In this document: positions 7,293-15,546 of the stretch, piece by piece
Numbering within the stretch: position 1 is the stretch's first letter
Layout of the letters: each line of letters opens with the position of its first letter
Origin: Candidatus Omnitrophota bacterium
GTDB lineage: Bacteria; Ratteibacteria; UBA8468; B48-G9; DSTR01
Length of the DNA: 19,441 bases
Direction: 5' to 3'
Assembly: GCA_023818865.1 (NCBI GenBank)
Contig: JAMWDF010000023.1
Coordinates: 1 to 19,441 of the forward strand
Notes under the pieces: generated by a model
Seen by the model: only the letters and a program-made list of their open reading frames with translations
The model's database searches: none
Told to the model about the DNA's origin: nothing
Position numbers and translations under genes: made by a program

Positions 7293-9203
7293 GTGGTGGA
7301 AGGAAAAATTCCCTCATCAAATTCAAAGTTGGATGTAACATTAGCTTGGGAGAGACTGGAAAGACAAGAGCCCCAATGCGGTTTTGGACTATTAGGTATC
7401 TGTTGCCGGAATTGCGCTATGGGTCCCTGCCGGATTGACCCATTTGGTGAAGGAGCCCAATTTGGTGTCTGTGGAGCCGATGCCGACACCATTGCTGCCA
7501 GGAATTTCCTCCGGATGGTGGCTGTTGGCGCCTCGGCTCACTCTGACCATGGCCGGGCTGTGGCCGAAACCCTAATAAAGGTGGCGAAAAAGGAAGCGCC
7601 AGGGTATGAGATTAAGGACGAATATAAACTGGTCAAACTGGCTCTGGAACTTGGTTTAGAAGTGGAAAAAACCAAGGCAGAAGAGCTGGCTCTGAAAGTG
7701 GGCGAATGGGCATTAGGGGAGTTCGGGCGGCAGGAGGGACATCTTTTTTTTACCCGCCGCGCTCCGATCAAGAGGCAGGCCATCTGGAACAAACTGCAAA
7801 TGGTGCCCAGGGGAGTAGATCGGGAGGTGGTGGAAGCTTTACACCGAACTCATATGGGAACGGACCAGGATTTTCGGAGCCTTATGCGCCAGGCAAGCAG
7901 GTGCGCCCTGGGAGATGGTTGGGGCGGTTCAATGATAGCGACGGAACTGCAGGATATTCTTTTTGGCACGCCTCAACCAATCATTGGTCAGGTTAACTTT
8001 GGAGTTTTAAAGGAAGACGAGGTCAATATCATCGTTCATGGCCACGAGCCTTTGCTTTCAGAGATGATTGTGCTGGCGGCAGAAGACCCAGATTTGTTGG
8101 CCAAAGCAAAGGAGAAAGGGGCCAAAGGTATTAACATTGGCGGGATTTGTTGCACAGCTAACGAAATCTTAATGCGGCATGGTATTCCTCTGGTGGGCAA
8201 TTTCCTCCACCAGGAATTGGCTATTACTACCGGGGCAGTGGAAGTAATGGCAGTTGATATCCAGTGCGTTATGCAGTCTTTGCCGCAGGTCGCCTCCTGT
8301 TACCATACCAAGGTAGTTACCACCTCTGACAAAGCCAGAATCCCTGGGGCTACTCACTTGCAATTTACAGAGGAGACGGCTCGGGAAAAAGCCAGGGAAC
8401 TGGTCTTAATGGCAATTGAAAATTTTGCGCACAGGAAAAAAGAAAAAATGAATCTCACAGCTAACCAAGTTGACCTGGTAGCTGGTTTTTCTCATGAGAC
8501 AATTGCTTACCTTCTGGGCGGAATGTTCCGCTCTTCTTATCGGCCACTGAACGATAATATCATCGGCGGAAGAATCAGAGGGGTGGCTGGCGTGGTAGGT
8601 TGTAACAACTGCAAAATAGAACATAATACCGCTCACCTTACTCTGGTCAAGGAACTGGTCAAGAACGATGTCCTTGTTCTTCAAACGGGATGTTCAGCCA
8701 TTGCCTGTGCTCAGGCTGGTCTTATGGACCCAGTAAAAGGGCTTGATTATTGCGGGCAGGGCTTACGGGAAGTCTGTGAAGCCGTTGGCATTCCCCCAGT
8801 TCTTCATCTGGGTTCTTGTGTGGATAACTCCAGAATTCTGGTAGCTGCGACGGCAGTGGTTAAAGAAGGAGGTCTGGGAGATGATCTCTCTGATCTTCCG
8901 GTGGCTGGAGCTGCCCCGGAGTGGATGAGTGAGAAAGCAATTAGCATCGGTCAGTATTTCGTTGCCTCTGGGGTGTTTACTGTTTTTGGGGTAACTCTTC
9001 CGGTTCTGGGTGCTAGAAACTTTTCCCGTTATCTTTTTCACGAAATTGAGAATGAACTAGGCGGGCGGTGGGCTTTGGAACCAGAGCCAAACAAAATGGC
9101 TGAGCTGATGCTCGCCCATATTGACCAACAACGGAAAAAACTGGGTATTGACCGGGCCAGAGAAAGAATACTTTATGATATGGCGATGAGGCGGGAACTT
9201 TAA
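7293..9203 (+). CDS. cooS: Ni,Fe carbon monoxide dehydrogenase catalytic subunit (CooS/AcsA)
   Basis: Interconverts CO2 and CO at a [Ni-4Fe-4S] C-cluster and supplies CO to AcsB encoded next door. The 636-residue length is typical. D-cluster ligands are Cys29 and Cys37; B-cluster ligands Cys38, Cys41, Cys46 and Cys60, each ten lower than in Carboxydothermus CODH-II. C-cluster ligands are all present by motif: His251 (HGHEP), Cys287 (GGICC), Cys325 (VDIQC), Cys437 (VVGCNNC), Cys467 (QTGCSA) and Cys509 (GSCVDNS). The HSDHGR stretch near residue 83 matches the proton-relay region. Two GTG codons in a row could start it: 7293 lies two bases and 7296 five bases after AGGAGG (7285-7290), so 7296 is somewhat better placed. 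Fourth CODH/ACS gene of the operon. Confidence 0.96.
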   Translation: MVEGKIPSSNSKLDVTLAWERLERQEPQCGFGLLGICCRNCAMGPCRIDPFGEGAQFGVCGADADTIAARNFLRMVAVGASAHSDHGRAVAETLIKVAKKEAPGYEIKDEYKLVKLALELGLEVEKTKAEELALKVGEWALGEFGRQEGHLFFTRRAPIKRQAIWNKLQMVPRGVDREVVEALHRTHMGTDQDFRSLMRQASRCALGDGWGGSMIATELQDILFGTPQPIIGQVNFGVLKEDEVNIIVHGHEPLLSEMIVLAAEDPDLLAKAKEKGAKGINIGGICCTANEILMRHGIPLVGNFLHQELAITTGAVEVMAVDIQCVMQSLPQVASCYHTKVVTTSDKARIPGATHLQFTEETAREKARELVLMAIENFAHRKKEKMNLTANQVDLVAGFSHETIAYLLGGMFRSSYRPLNDNIIGGRIRGVAGVVGCNNCKIEHNTAHLTLVKELVKNDVLVLQTGCSAIACAQAGLMDPVKGLDYCGQGLREVCEAVGIPPVLHLGSCVDNSRILVAATAVVKEGGLGDDLSDLPVAGAAPEWMSEKAISIGQYFVASGVFTVFGVTLPVLGARNFSRYLFHEIENELGGRWALEPEPNKMAELMLAHIDQQRKKLGIDRARERILYDMAMRREL

Positions 9204-9241
9204 GTTTAGTCTCATCACCAGAAGAGAGAGGGGGGAAACAG

Positions 9242-11446
9242 ATGTCTAAAATCATTGCGACAGCAGCAATTCGGGGAGCTCATCAAATAGTTAACGCGGC
9301 TGAAGAAAGATGGAAAAAAGCCGTAGATACCCACGGGCTCAAAGCCGAGGTTGCCTTTCCGGAAACAGCCTACTTCCTGCCCATCACTTATGGTCTCCTG
9401 GGCATGCCGATAAAAACGCTGGGAGAGATGGAAAAAGTATTCTCTATTTGTCATAATCTCTTGCCGGAACCTGTCTCTGAAGGAATTCATCTCCCTTATC
9501 TGGGCCCGGTGCTTGATGCCGGAATGGCCACCCTGTTTGCCGAAGAGATGGTGGAAGCAATCAACTATTTGGAAGAGCCTGACTTTTATGTCACGGACGA
9601 AGAAGCCCCGGAAGGGAAAATGTGGCTGGGGGCAGCCAGCGACATTATTCTCAGAAAACGCGGGATAGAATTTGTTGACGGAACTGCTCCGGGTTTCGCC
9701 GCCATCGTTGGAGCTGCTCCCAATGAAGAAGTAGCCTTGTCAATGGCCCAGGAACTTCAGCAGAGAAATCTTTATGTCTTTATGTGCGCTTCTCACCAGA
9801 ACATAACTTTTGCCGAGCAGCTAAAAAAAGCCCACATGCAGCTTGGTTGGCCGGTGCGGTTGGTACCTTTTGGCCCTGACATTTCTCAGGCGGTCTTCGC
9901 CCTAGGCTTTGCTGTTCGGGCAGCCATGAGCTTTGGGGGAATTCAACCAGGCGAGTATCGAAAAATTCTTATTTACAATAAAGACCGTATCTTTGCTTTT
10001 GTCCTGGCCCTGGGTGAGGTAACGGATCAATGGTATGCTAACGCGGCTGGAGCCATAAACTTTGGGTTTCCGACGATTGCTGACTCCAACATTCCCCAGA
10101 TTCTTCCCACCGGCGTCTGTACTTATGAACATGTCGTCTCTGGTGTGCCTCACCGGGAAATCGTAGCCAAAGCAGCGGAAGTCAGAGGGTTGAAAGTCAC
10201 CGTAAGCCAAATACCCATTCCTGTTCCCTACGGTCCAGCCTTTGAAGGAGAGAGAATTCGGAAAGAAGACCTTTTCGTGGAAGCGGGCGGGGGGCGAAGT
10301 TTGGCCTGTGAGTGGGCTACTTCGTTGCCTCTTTCTGAAGTGGAAGATGGCAAAGTGGAGGTAATTGGTCCTGACCTGGATGTGTTACCTGAAGGAAGTC
10401 AGATAAGTTTAGCGACCGTTGTCCAGGTGGCTGGTCGGGAGATGCAAGAGGACTTTGAACCTATCCTGGAGAGACATATCCATGACTACCTAAATTACAT
10501 CAACGGGGTTATGCACATCGGTCAACGAGATATCGTCTGGCTGCGTATCAGTAAAAAAGCCAAGGAAAAAGGGCTGATTTTAAAGCACCTGGGAATTGTT
10601 CTTCATGCCAAGTACCATGAGATTTTCTCCAGTATAGTTGATAAAGTTCAGGTAAAAATTTATACCGAAGAGTCGGCAGTTAAGAAAATATGCGACCAGG
10701 CCAGAATTTTTTGGACCAAGCGAGATGAGAGGCTTCAGGGAATGACCGATGAAGAAGAAGAAACATTCTACTCCTGCACTCTCTGCCAGTCCTTTGCTCC
10801 TACCCATGTTTGTCTGGTCACTCCAGAAAGGACCGGACTTTGCGGTGCTTTTTCCTGGCTTGACTGCCGGGCTTCTCACCGAATCAATCCCAAGGGACCA
10901 AACCAGCCAGTGAAAAAAGGGCTAGTTATTGACGCGCATCTGTGACAGTTTGAAGGCTGTACCGCTTTTGTCAAACAAGCCAGCCGCGGAGCCAGTGAGA
11001 CGGTTAGCATCTACAGTTTGATGGTTGACCCTATGACCACTTGTGGCTGCTGTGAATGCGTGGCGGTGGTATTACCTTTGTGCAACGGGGTAATGACAGT
11101 AAATCGGGATTACAAAGGAGATACTCCTTGTGGAATGAAGTTTACCACTCTGGCTGGAACCATCGGCGGAGGAAAACAAACCCCAGGTTTTCTTGGACAT
11201 TCCAAATTTAATATCACCCAGAATAAGTTTCTGGCGGCTGAAGGCGGTCTGCGTCGCTTGGTGTGGATGCCAAAGATGCTGAAAGATGAAATTATGGAAA
11301 GACTGCAGAAAAGATGCCAGGAAATAGGCTGCCCGGATTTGCCAGAAAAAATTGCCGACGAGACAGTCGGCATTACCGAGGAGCAAATACTACCTTTTCT
11401 TCAGGAAAGGAAACATCCGGCCCTGGAAATGGAGCCGCTGATATGA
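9242..11446 (+). CDS. acsB: Acetyl-CoA synthase (AcsB) with an in-frame TGA at codon 568
   Basis: AcsB condenses CO, the CoFeSP methyl group and CoA at the nickel A-cluster. From ATG 9242 (after a GGGGGG tract) the frame stops at TGA 10943-10945, after 567 residues. The same frame then runs on without a stop to TGA 11444-11446, giving 734 codons against about 729 residues in Moorella AcsB. The [4Fe-4S] ligands Cys512, Cys515, Cys524 and Cys534 lie before the TGA and the distal-nickel pair Cys601-Gly-Cys603 lies after it; all six have the Moorella numbers plus six, so there is no frameshift. The TGA falls opposite a Moorella glycine (about 562). Possible readings: selenocysteine or other recoding, a nonsense mutation that kills the gene, or a GGA-to-TGA sequence error. 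The downstream part has no good start of its own (TTG 11018 or ATG 11021, no Shine-Dalgarno). Confidence 0.93.
10948..10976 (+). other. Hairpin directly after the acsB TGA (SECIS-like candidate)
   Basis: GTTTGA (10948-10953) pairs with TCAAAC (10971-10976), and AGGC (10954-10957) pairs with GCTT (10964-10967, one G-T wobble). This leaves a three-base bulge TTG on the 3' side and an apical loop TGTACC with a G at its second position. Bacterial selenocysteine elements are stem-loops just after the UGA, usually with the loop about 16-37 bases away; here it begins 12 bases away, slightly closer than usual. Pairing is seen; function is not established. Confidence 0.35.
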
Positions 11447-11455
11447 GGAGGCCCT

Positions 11456-12793
11456 ATGGCATTAAAACCGCTAGACATTTTTAAGCACCTGCCTAAAACC
11501 AATTGTAAAGAGTGCGGATTTCCTACCTGTCTGGCTTTTGCCATGCAAGTGGCTCTGGGAAAAACAGAGCTAGCTAACTGCACCCAGCTTTCCGAGGAAT
11601 CTAAGAAACGACTTTCTCAGGCTTCCTCTCCTCCTATCAGAACTATCACTCTTGGTTCAGAGAAATCCAAAGTCAATCTTGGCGGGGAAACGGTTATGTT
11701 CCGCCACGAAAAGACCTTTTATAACCCTCCGCCCATCGGTATTCTCCTCAGCGAAGGGCTGTCGGATGAGGAGATTGACCGCCGCTTGGAGAAATTTTGT
11801 TCCCTGATTTATGAGCGCGTCGGATTAACCCTTCAGGGAGAAGTGATTGCGGTAGAAGACAAAGGCCAGGGCCGTTTTCTCGCCACGGTGAAAAAAGCCT
11901 TTAACACAGGTAAGTGTCTGCTGCTAATTTCTCCGGAAGCAGAAAATCTGATCAAGGCAGCGGAAATCTGCCAGGGAACAAAACCTTTACTTTTCCTTGC
12001 CGGTCAAGTACCAACCGAGAAACTTGCCCAGGTAGCTAAGGCAACTTCTTTGCCTATAGTAGTCAGTTCTAATACTCTGGAAGGGATTGCCAAAATGACC
12101 GCGGTCCTCAGCGATCAGGGAGTGACCGACCTAGTTATCTATCCTGAGGTCAACTCTGTAGGCACCTTATTAAAAAATCTTGTACTCATTAGGCGAGCAG
12201 CCATTCACGGCGGGGTTAGACAATTAGGTTACCCAGTACTGGCAATGCCAGCCAGACTTACCGATGATCTTCTTACCCAGACAATGTATGCCTGCCTGGC
12301 CATTGCTAAGTATGCCAGTTTAGTTATTCTTTCTGACCTCTCCGGGGAGATTCTTTTCCCTCTTCTTCTGGAACGGCTAAATCTCTTTACTGACCCGCAA
12401 CGACCTTTGGCTACAGTCCAAGGGCTGTATGAGATTGGCCAGCCGGGGAGAGATGCTCCCCTCTTGGTCACCAGCAATTTTTCTTTAACCTATTTTATTG
12501 TCTCTGGCGAAATTCAGAATTCCAGGGTACCAGCTTATCTTCTGGTAGTAGATACTGAAGGACTCTCAGTTCTCACCGCCTGGGCAGCCGATAAGCTTAA
12601 TGCCGAAAAAATTGCCACCCTGGTCAAGCAAACAAAAATAGAGGAGAAGATTGATCACCGAACTTTAATCCTGCCCGGGGTAGTCGCTGGTATTGCTGGC
12701 GAATTGGAAGAAGAGTTGCCAGGCTGGAAAATCCTTCTTGGTCCCAGGGAAGCAGCCTACATCCCTGTTTTTCTCAAGAACTGGAAGCCTTAA
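11456..12793 (+). CDS. acsC: Corrinoid iron-sulfur protein, large subunit (AcsC)
   Basis: Large CoFeSP subunit, which binds a low-potential [4Fe-4S] cluster, a TIM-barrel and, in its C-terminal domain, the corrinoid that carries the methyl group. The N-terminal motif has Cys17, Cys20, Cys25 and Cys42 (NCKECGFPTC then NC), the same numbering as Moorella AcsC. The 445-residue length fits the family. Start ATG 11456, preceded by GAGGAGG seven bases upstream and only nine bases after the acsB stop, so the two genes are closely coupled. Its partner AcsD is encoded six genes earlier in the same operon rather than adjacent. Confidence 0.96.
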   Translation: MALKPLDIFKHLPKTNCKECGFPTCLAFAMQVALGKTELANCTQLSEESKKRLSQASSPPIRTITLGSEKSKVNLGGETVMFRHEKTFYNPPPIGILLSEGLSDEEIDRRLEKFCSLIYERVGLTLQGEVIAVEDKGQGRFLATVKKAFNTGKCLLLISPEAENLIKAAEICQGTKPLLFLAGQVPTEKLAQVAKATSLPIVVSSNTLEGIAKMTAVLSDQGVTDLVIYPEVNSVGTLLKNLVLIRRAAIHGGVRQLGYPVLAMPARLTDDLLTQTMYACLAIAKYASLVILSDLSGEILFPLLLERLNLFTDPQRPLATVQGLYEIGQPGRDAPLLVTSNFSLTYFIVSGEIQNSRVPAYLLVVDTEGLSVLTAWAADKLNAEKIATLVKQTKIEEKIDHRTLILPGVVAGIAGELEEELPGWKILLGPREAAYIPVFLKNWKP

Positions 12794-12825
12794 TAATTTT
12801 CTGCTGGAAGCAAAGGAGGTCGGCA

Positions 12826-13701
12826 ATGATGGTGATTGCTGAGAACATTAATGTGATTAACAAAAAACTGGCTGCTGCCATGAAGGAAAGGAAAAAGGAA
12901 CCGATTCAACATCTGGCTAAGTTGTGCGCCAAAAACCAGGTTGATTACCTGGACCTAAATATAGGACCAGCCAAAAAAGATGGGCCATTTCTCATGGAAT
13001 GGATTATTAAAACGGTCCGCGAGGTCACTGACCTGCCTCTTTCTCTTGATACCACCAACATTGAAGCCATCAAGGTGGGCTTAGAGATGGAAGGAGAAAA
13101 GGCAATGATTAACTCTGTCCAGGCAACCCCAGAAAGGATGGAGATTCTCTTTCCTCTTATTCAGCAATACCATTGCCGGTTCATTGCTCTGCTTTTGGGA
13201 AAGGGAGGCATGCCGCGTGATGCGACAGAAAGAGGGTCTCTGGCCGCAGAGTTTGCCGCTGCCATTGACCAGGCTGGCTTACCCCATGAAAATGTTTTTT
13301 TCGACCCGATTGTTCTACCGGTAGCCTTTCAGCAAGACCAGGTAGTGGCCACCCTTGAATTTATGAAAATGTTAAGCGAGATGTTGCCTGATTTTGAATC
13401 AACCTGCGGCCTTTCTAATGTCTCCAACGGAGTTCCGGAAGAATTACGGCCTTTGGTTAACCGCACCTATCTGGCTCTTCTTCTTCTCTCAGGCTTGGAA
13501 AGCGCCATTGCTGACGGTCTGGATAACCAGTTGATTGATCTGGCCCGAGGCAAGAGAGAAGATATCATGGAACTAATAAAAAGTTTCGTTGAGAAAAAGA
13601 CGGACATGGGCACGTTAAGTCCGGAGCAGCAACAGATCGCTAAGACAGCCGCTATTCTTACTGGTCAATCTATCTATTCTCATTCCTGGTTGAAACTTTA
13701 G
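12826..13701 (+). CDS. acsE: Methyl-THF:corrinoid iron-sulfur protein methyltransferase (AcsE)
   Basis: Transfers the methyl group from methyltetrahydrofolate to the CoFeSP cobalt. It is a pterin-binding TIM-barrel with Asp75 (SLDTTN), Asn96 (AMINS), Asp160 (FFDP) and Asn198 (GLSNVS), matching the Moorella folate-site residues Asp75, Asn96, Asp160 and Asn199 closely. At 291 residues it is longer than the 262-residue Moorella protein; the extra stretch is a charged helical insert at about residues 236-264, before the conserved TGQSIYSHSWLK end. A strong AAAGGAGGT lies five bases before ATG 12826; a second ATG follows at once. The next gene starts directly after its TAG stop. Confidence 0.95.
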   Translation: MMVIAENINVINKKLAAAMKERKKEPIQHLAKLCAKNQVDYLDLNIGPAKKDGPFLMEWIIKTVREVTDLPLSLDTTNIEAIKVGLEMEGEKAMINSVQATPERMEILFPLIQQYHCRFIALLLGKGGMPRDATERGSLAAEFAAAIDQAGLPHENVFFDPIVLPVAFQQDQVVATLEFMKMLSEMLPDFESTCGLSNVSNGVPEELRPLVNRTYLALLLLSGLESAIADGLDNQLIDLARGKREDIMELIKSFVEKKTDMGTLSPEQQQIAKTAAILTGQSIYSHSWLKL

Positions 13702-14307
13702 ATGGAAAAACTATATCAAGCGCTGGAACTAAGTCAGGCAGCTCTCCTCAAGAAAAACCCGCAAGAGATAGCTGAAAAGGCTGGTGCCTTGTGGCATAAA
13801 GACACCCAGTTGTTATCCCTTAACTACCTCAATCGGCCTTGTTATCTCCAGTTACCTAATTTCTCATTTGTCCAGTCAGACTGGCTAAGTCTGAAGGAAA
13901 AAATTGTCATCCTTCATTATCTAATTGATGAAAGAAAGGCTCCAGAAAAATCAGAACTTTTAAGTTTCAAAGAAATGGAAACCGGAAACATTTATTTCCC
14001 CTCTTTTCACGGTCGGGTTATCCAACCGTTGATAAACGCTTTTGCTAGTTTTCCTCAAGAGTTGTTAGAAAAAGTTTTTTCTTTGGGTGGAGAGAAAAGC
14101 ACCTTGGGTGAGTGGGCTGTTCAGTTACCTGTTTTTCCTAAAGTTTGCGCCTTTTTCCTTCTGTACCCAGCAGATGATGAATTTCCGGCTGACCTAAAAA
14201 TTCTCTTTAGTGGAAACATCCAGAAATTTCTGGATACGGAAGATGTCGTTGTTGTCTCTGAGGAAATTGCTCACCGGTTAATAAACGACCAGCTTCCTAT
14301 CGGTTAG
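13702..14307 (+). CDS. DUF3786-family protein, last gene of the acs operon
   Basis: A 201-residue soluble protein recognised as DUF3786 from its layout: a CYLQLPNFSF-like strand near the middle of the first third, LLSFKEMETGNIYFPSFHGRVIQPL, then LGEWAVQLPVFPKVCAFFLLYPADDEFPADLKILFSG and a helical end (FLDTEDVVVVSEEIAHRL). The molecular function is unknown; family members tend to occur in anaerobes beside corrinoid and Wood-Ljungdahl genes. ATG 13702 abuts the acsE stop with no spacing and no clear Shine-Dalgarno sequence, so it is probably translated by ribosomes coming off acsE. Family assignment rests on pattern memory and needs a profile search. Confidence 0.7.
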   Translation: MEKLYQALELSQAALLKKNPQEIAEKAGALWHKDTQLLSLNYLNRPCYLQLPNFSFVQSDWLSLKEKIVILHYLIDERKAPEKSELLSFKEMETGNIYFPSFHGRVIQPLINAFASFPQELLEKVFSLGGEKSTLGEWAVQLPVFPKVCAFFLLYPADDEFPADLKILFSGNIQKFLDTEDVVVVSEEIAHRLINDQLPIG

Positions 14308-14326
14308 AGAAAAAGAGAACCTAACC
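14302..14326. terminator. Short inverted repeat spanning both stop codons of the convergent genes
   Basis: GGTTAG (14302-14307) and CTAACC (14321-14326) form a six-base stem around a 13-base A-rich loop. Each arm is the Gly-stop end of one of the two convergent genes. There is no clear U tract, so it would be a weak bidirectional terminator at best; no better terminator is visible between them. Confidence 0.25.
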
Positions 14327-15421
14327 AAGCAGCTCGCGAATGTTGGTAAAGCCTTTCTTTATCATTAGAACTAACAATCCTTCTTCGGGATTGAAGAAAA
14401 GTTCAAAAAGGACCTGTTGAAACTTGTGACCGGTTTTCAGCAAGAAAGATGTTCTTACCCGACCCATCAGAAAACTAAATAACTGGACATTCTTGGCCCC
14501 AGCTAGTAGGTACTCAAGTATCTGTCGGCCAGAATAAATTCCGCCGGTTGCCGATAGGGAAAGATTCGGAAAAAGCCGGTGAATCTCTTTTACCTGGGTG
14601 AGATTGCGCTGAAATAACTCCAGTCCACCGTGGGAGAGTTGAAGGGAAGACAAAAAAATTCGGTTGGCCACTACCAGACCATCAGCCCCGCCTTTTACCG
14701 CTGCCTGAGCCATTTCTAGTTGGAAATCAAGTCCTAAGTCTAAATTGAGCAATTTCGGGAAAACTTTTATGGTGGGGTCAACATATTTGATTAACCCGGG
14801 TACAGTCCGGTACCACCGGAGAACATTTTCTTTCTCTGAGAGGCTGTTGCCTATTTTGAGGGAGGGGCAAAAATCAATTTCTATGATTTGATAACCAGCT
14901 TCTTTCAGCCCCTTCGTGGAGTAATGCCATTCTTCCTGCCGAAATTCTTCATCCGGACCAGGCAGGTGACAGAGCAGAGAAGCAGCAATGAAAAAGTCTG
15001 GTCCATCAAGCCAGTGAGTTTGTTTAGCGAAGACTAAATAATCTTCAAGGTTCCGAGTATCAGCCCGGCCATCCCAGTGAATGATTGGGTAACGACCCAA
15101 CTGGTCATGCTCAGCATAAACAGTGTTTATCCAGGTGGCTTTTTTTCTCTGAAAAGACATAGAGCAATGCCCTTTTTGATCCTCTCCAACCAGCGACTTT
15201 AAGACGCATCCGGCGTATCCACTTCTCTTAATTTTCATCACCTGGCTTTCTCTTAAAGTTAACTGGCCGGGAGCCACCATCACCGGATGGCTTAACCGGC
15301 GCGGTCCGTACGTGGTTTCAAGGTCAATGCCCAAATGTTCCCTGACTAATTCTGTAAACCTTTCTGGCCAGGTGTCCGAGGAAATCCGGTTTAGAATTTC
15401 GTTAAGTCTATTTGTTTTCAT
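14321..15421 (-). CDS. Dihydroorotate-dehydrogenase-like FMN flavoprotein of unknown substrate
   Basis: A TIM-barrel protein of the dihydroorotate/dihydropyrimidine dehydrogenase superfamily. Visible landmarks from the MKTNRL start: HPVMVAPGQLT near residue 47, an EIDFCPSL segment in the place of the family's SCPN, a KVFPKLLNLD strand with the expected lysine, GADGLVVANRI, and the FMN-phosphate end SATGGIYSGRQILEYLLAGAKNVQLFS. It lacks Fe-S cysteine motifs. It is not adjacent to any pyrimidine gene, so the substrate is open. The start is uncertain: ATG 15421 (366 residues) is chosen because an extended -10 lies 13 bases upstream; ATG 15433 would lie upstream of that promoter's start point, and TTG 15484 would give 387 residues. 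None has a Shine-Dalgarno sequence. Convergent with the acs operon and divergent from the kinase/fhs unit. Confidence 0.75.
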   Translation of the reverse strand: MKTNRLNEILNRISSDTWPERFTELVREHLGIDLETTYGPRRLSHPVMVAPGQLTLRESQVMKIKRSGYAGCVLKSLVGEDQKGHCSMSFQRKKATWINTVYAEHDQLGRYPIIHWDGRADTRNLEDYLVFAKQTHWLDGPDFFIAASLLCHLPGPDEEFRQEEWHYSTKGLKEAGYQIIEIDFCPSLKIGNSLSEKENVLRWYRTVPGLIKYVDPTIKVFPKLLNLDLGLDFQLEMAQAAVKGGADGLVVANRIFLSSLQLSHGGLELFQRNLTQVKEIHRLFPNLSLSATGGIYSGRQILEYLLAGAKNVQLFSFLMGRVRTSFLLKTGHKFQQVLFELFFNPEEGLLVLMIKKGFTNIRELLG

Positions 15422-15434
15422 CAGAGTCGCCATT

Positions 15435-15443
15435 ATTCTATCA
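15435..15443 (-). promoter_or_regulatory. Extended -10 promoter for the flavoprotein gene
   Basis: The minus strand reads TGATAGAAT: TGn plus hexamer TAGAAT (15440-15435). This is almost the same box as before cooC (TGATAGACT) and the DRTGG gene (TGTTAGAAT). No good -35 is seen. Expected start near 15428 leaves a leader of about seven bases before ATG 15421. Confidence 0.4.
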
Positions 15444-15500
15444 CACAAACTGGACCAGAAGAACCGTTTTTTTGCTGAAAGCAAACCGCTGTAGGTCTGG

Positions 15501-15546
15501 AAGGGCCAATCTATCTGTTAAAACTTCTTCAAGATTGGCTAACCTT
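15501..15546. repeat. Long imperfect inverted repeat in the divergent intergenic region
   Basis: AAGG plus GCCAATCT (15501-15512) pairs with AGATTGGC (15532-15539) and CCTT (15543-15546), a 12-bp stem interrupted by a three-base TAA bulge, with a 19-base loop. It lies upstream of both divergent promoters, so it could be an operator or a folded RNA if transcribed. A second weaker repeat GGGTG/CACCC follows at about 15547-15570. The rest of the 15434-15618 gap holds only the promoters and an open frame without a start codon. Confidence 0.4.

Noticed and set aside
10943..10945. Alternative genetic code (UGA read as Gly or Trp) to explain the acsB TGA
   Set aside because: cooC, acsD, the ferredoxin gene, the DRTGG gene and acsB itself all end properly at TGA, with the next gene starting right after; reading through those stops gives implausible extensions.
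11018..11446. A separate downstream gene for the AcsB C-terminal part
   Set aside because: It is in the same frame as the upstream part, its start (TTG 11018 or ATG 11021) has no ribosome site, and the 24 codons between the TGA and that start also align with AcsB.
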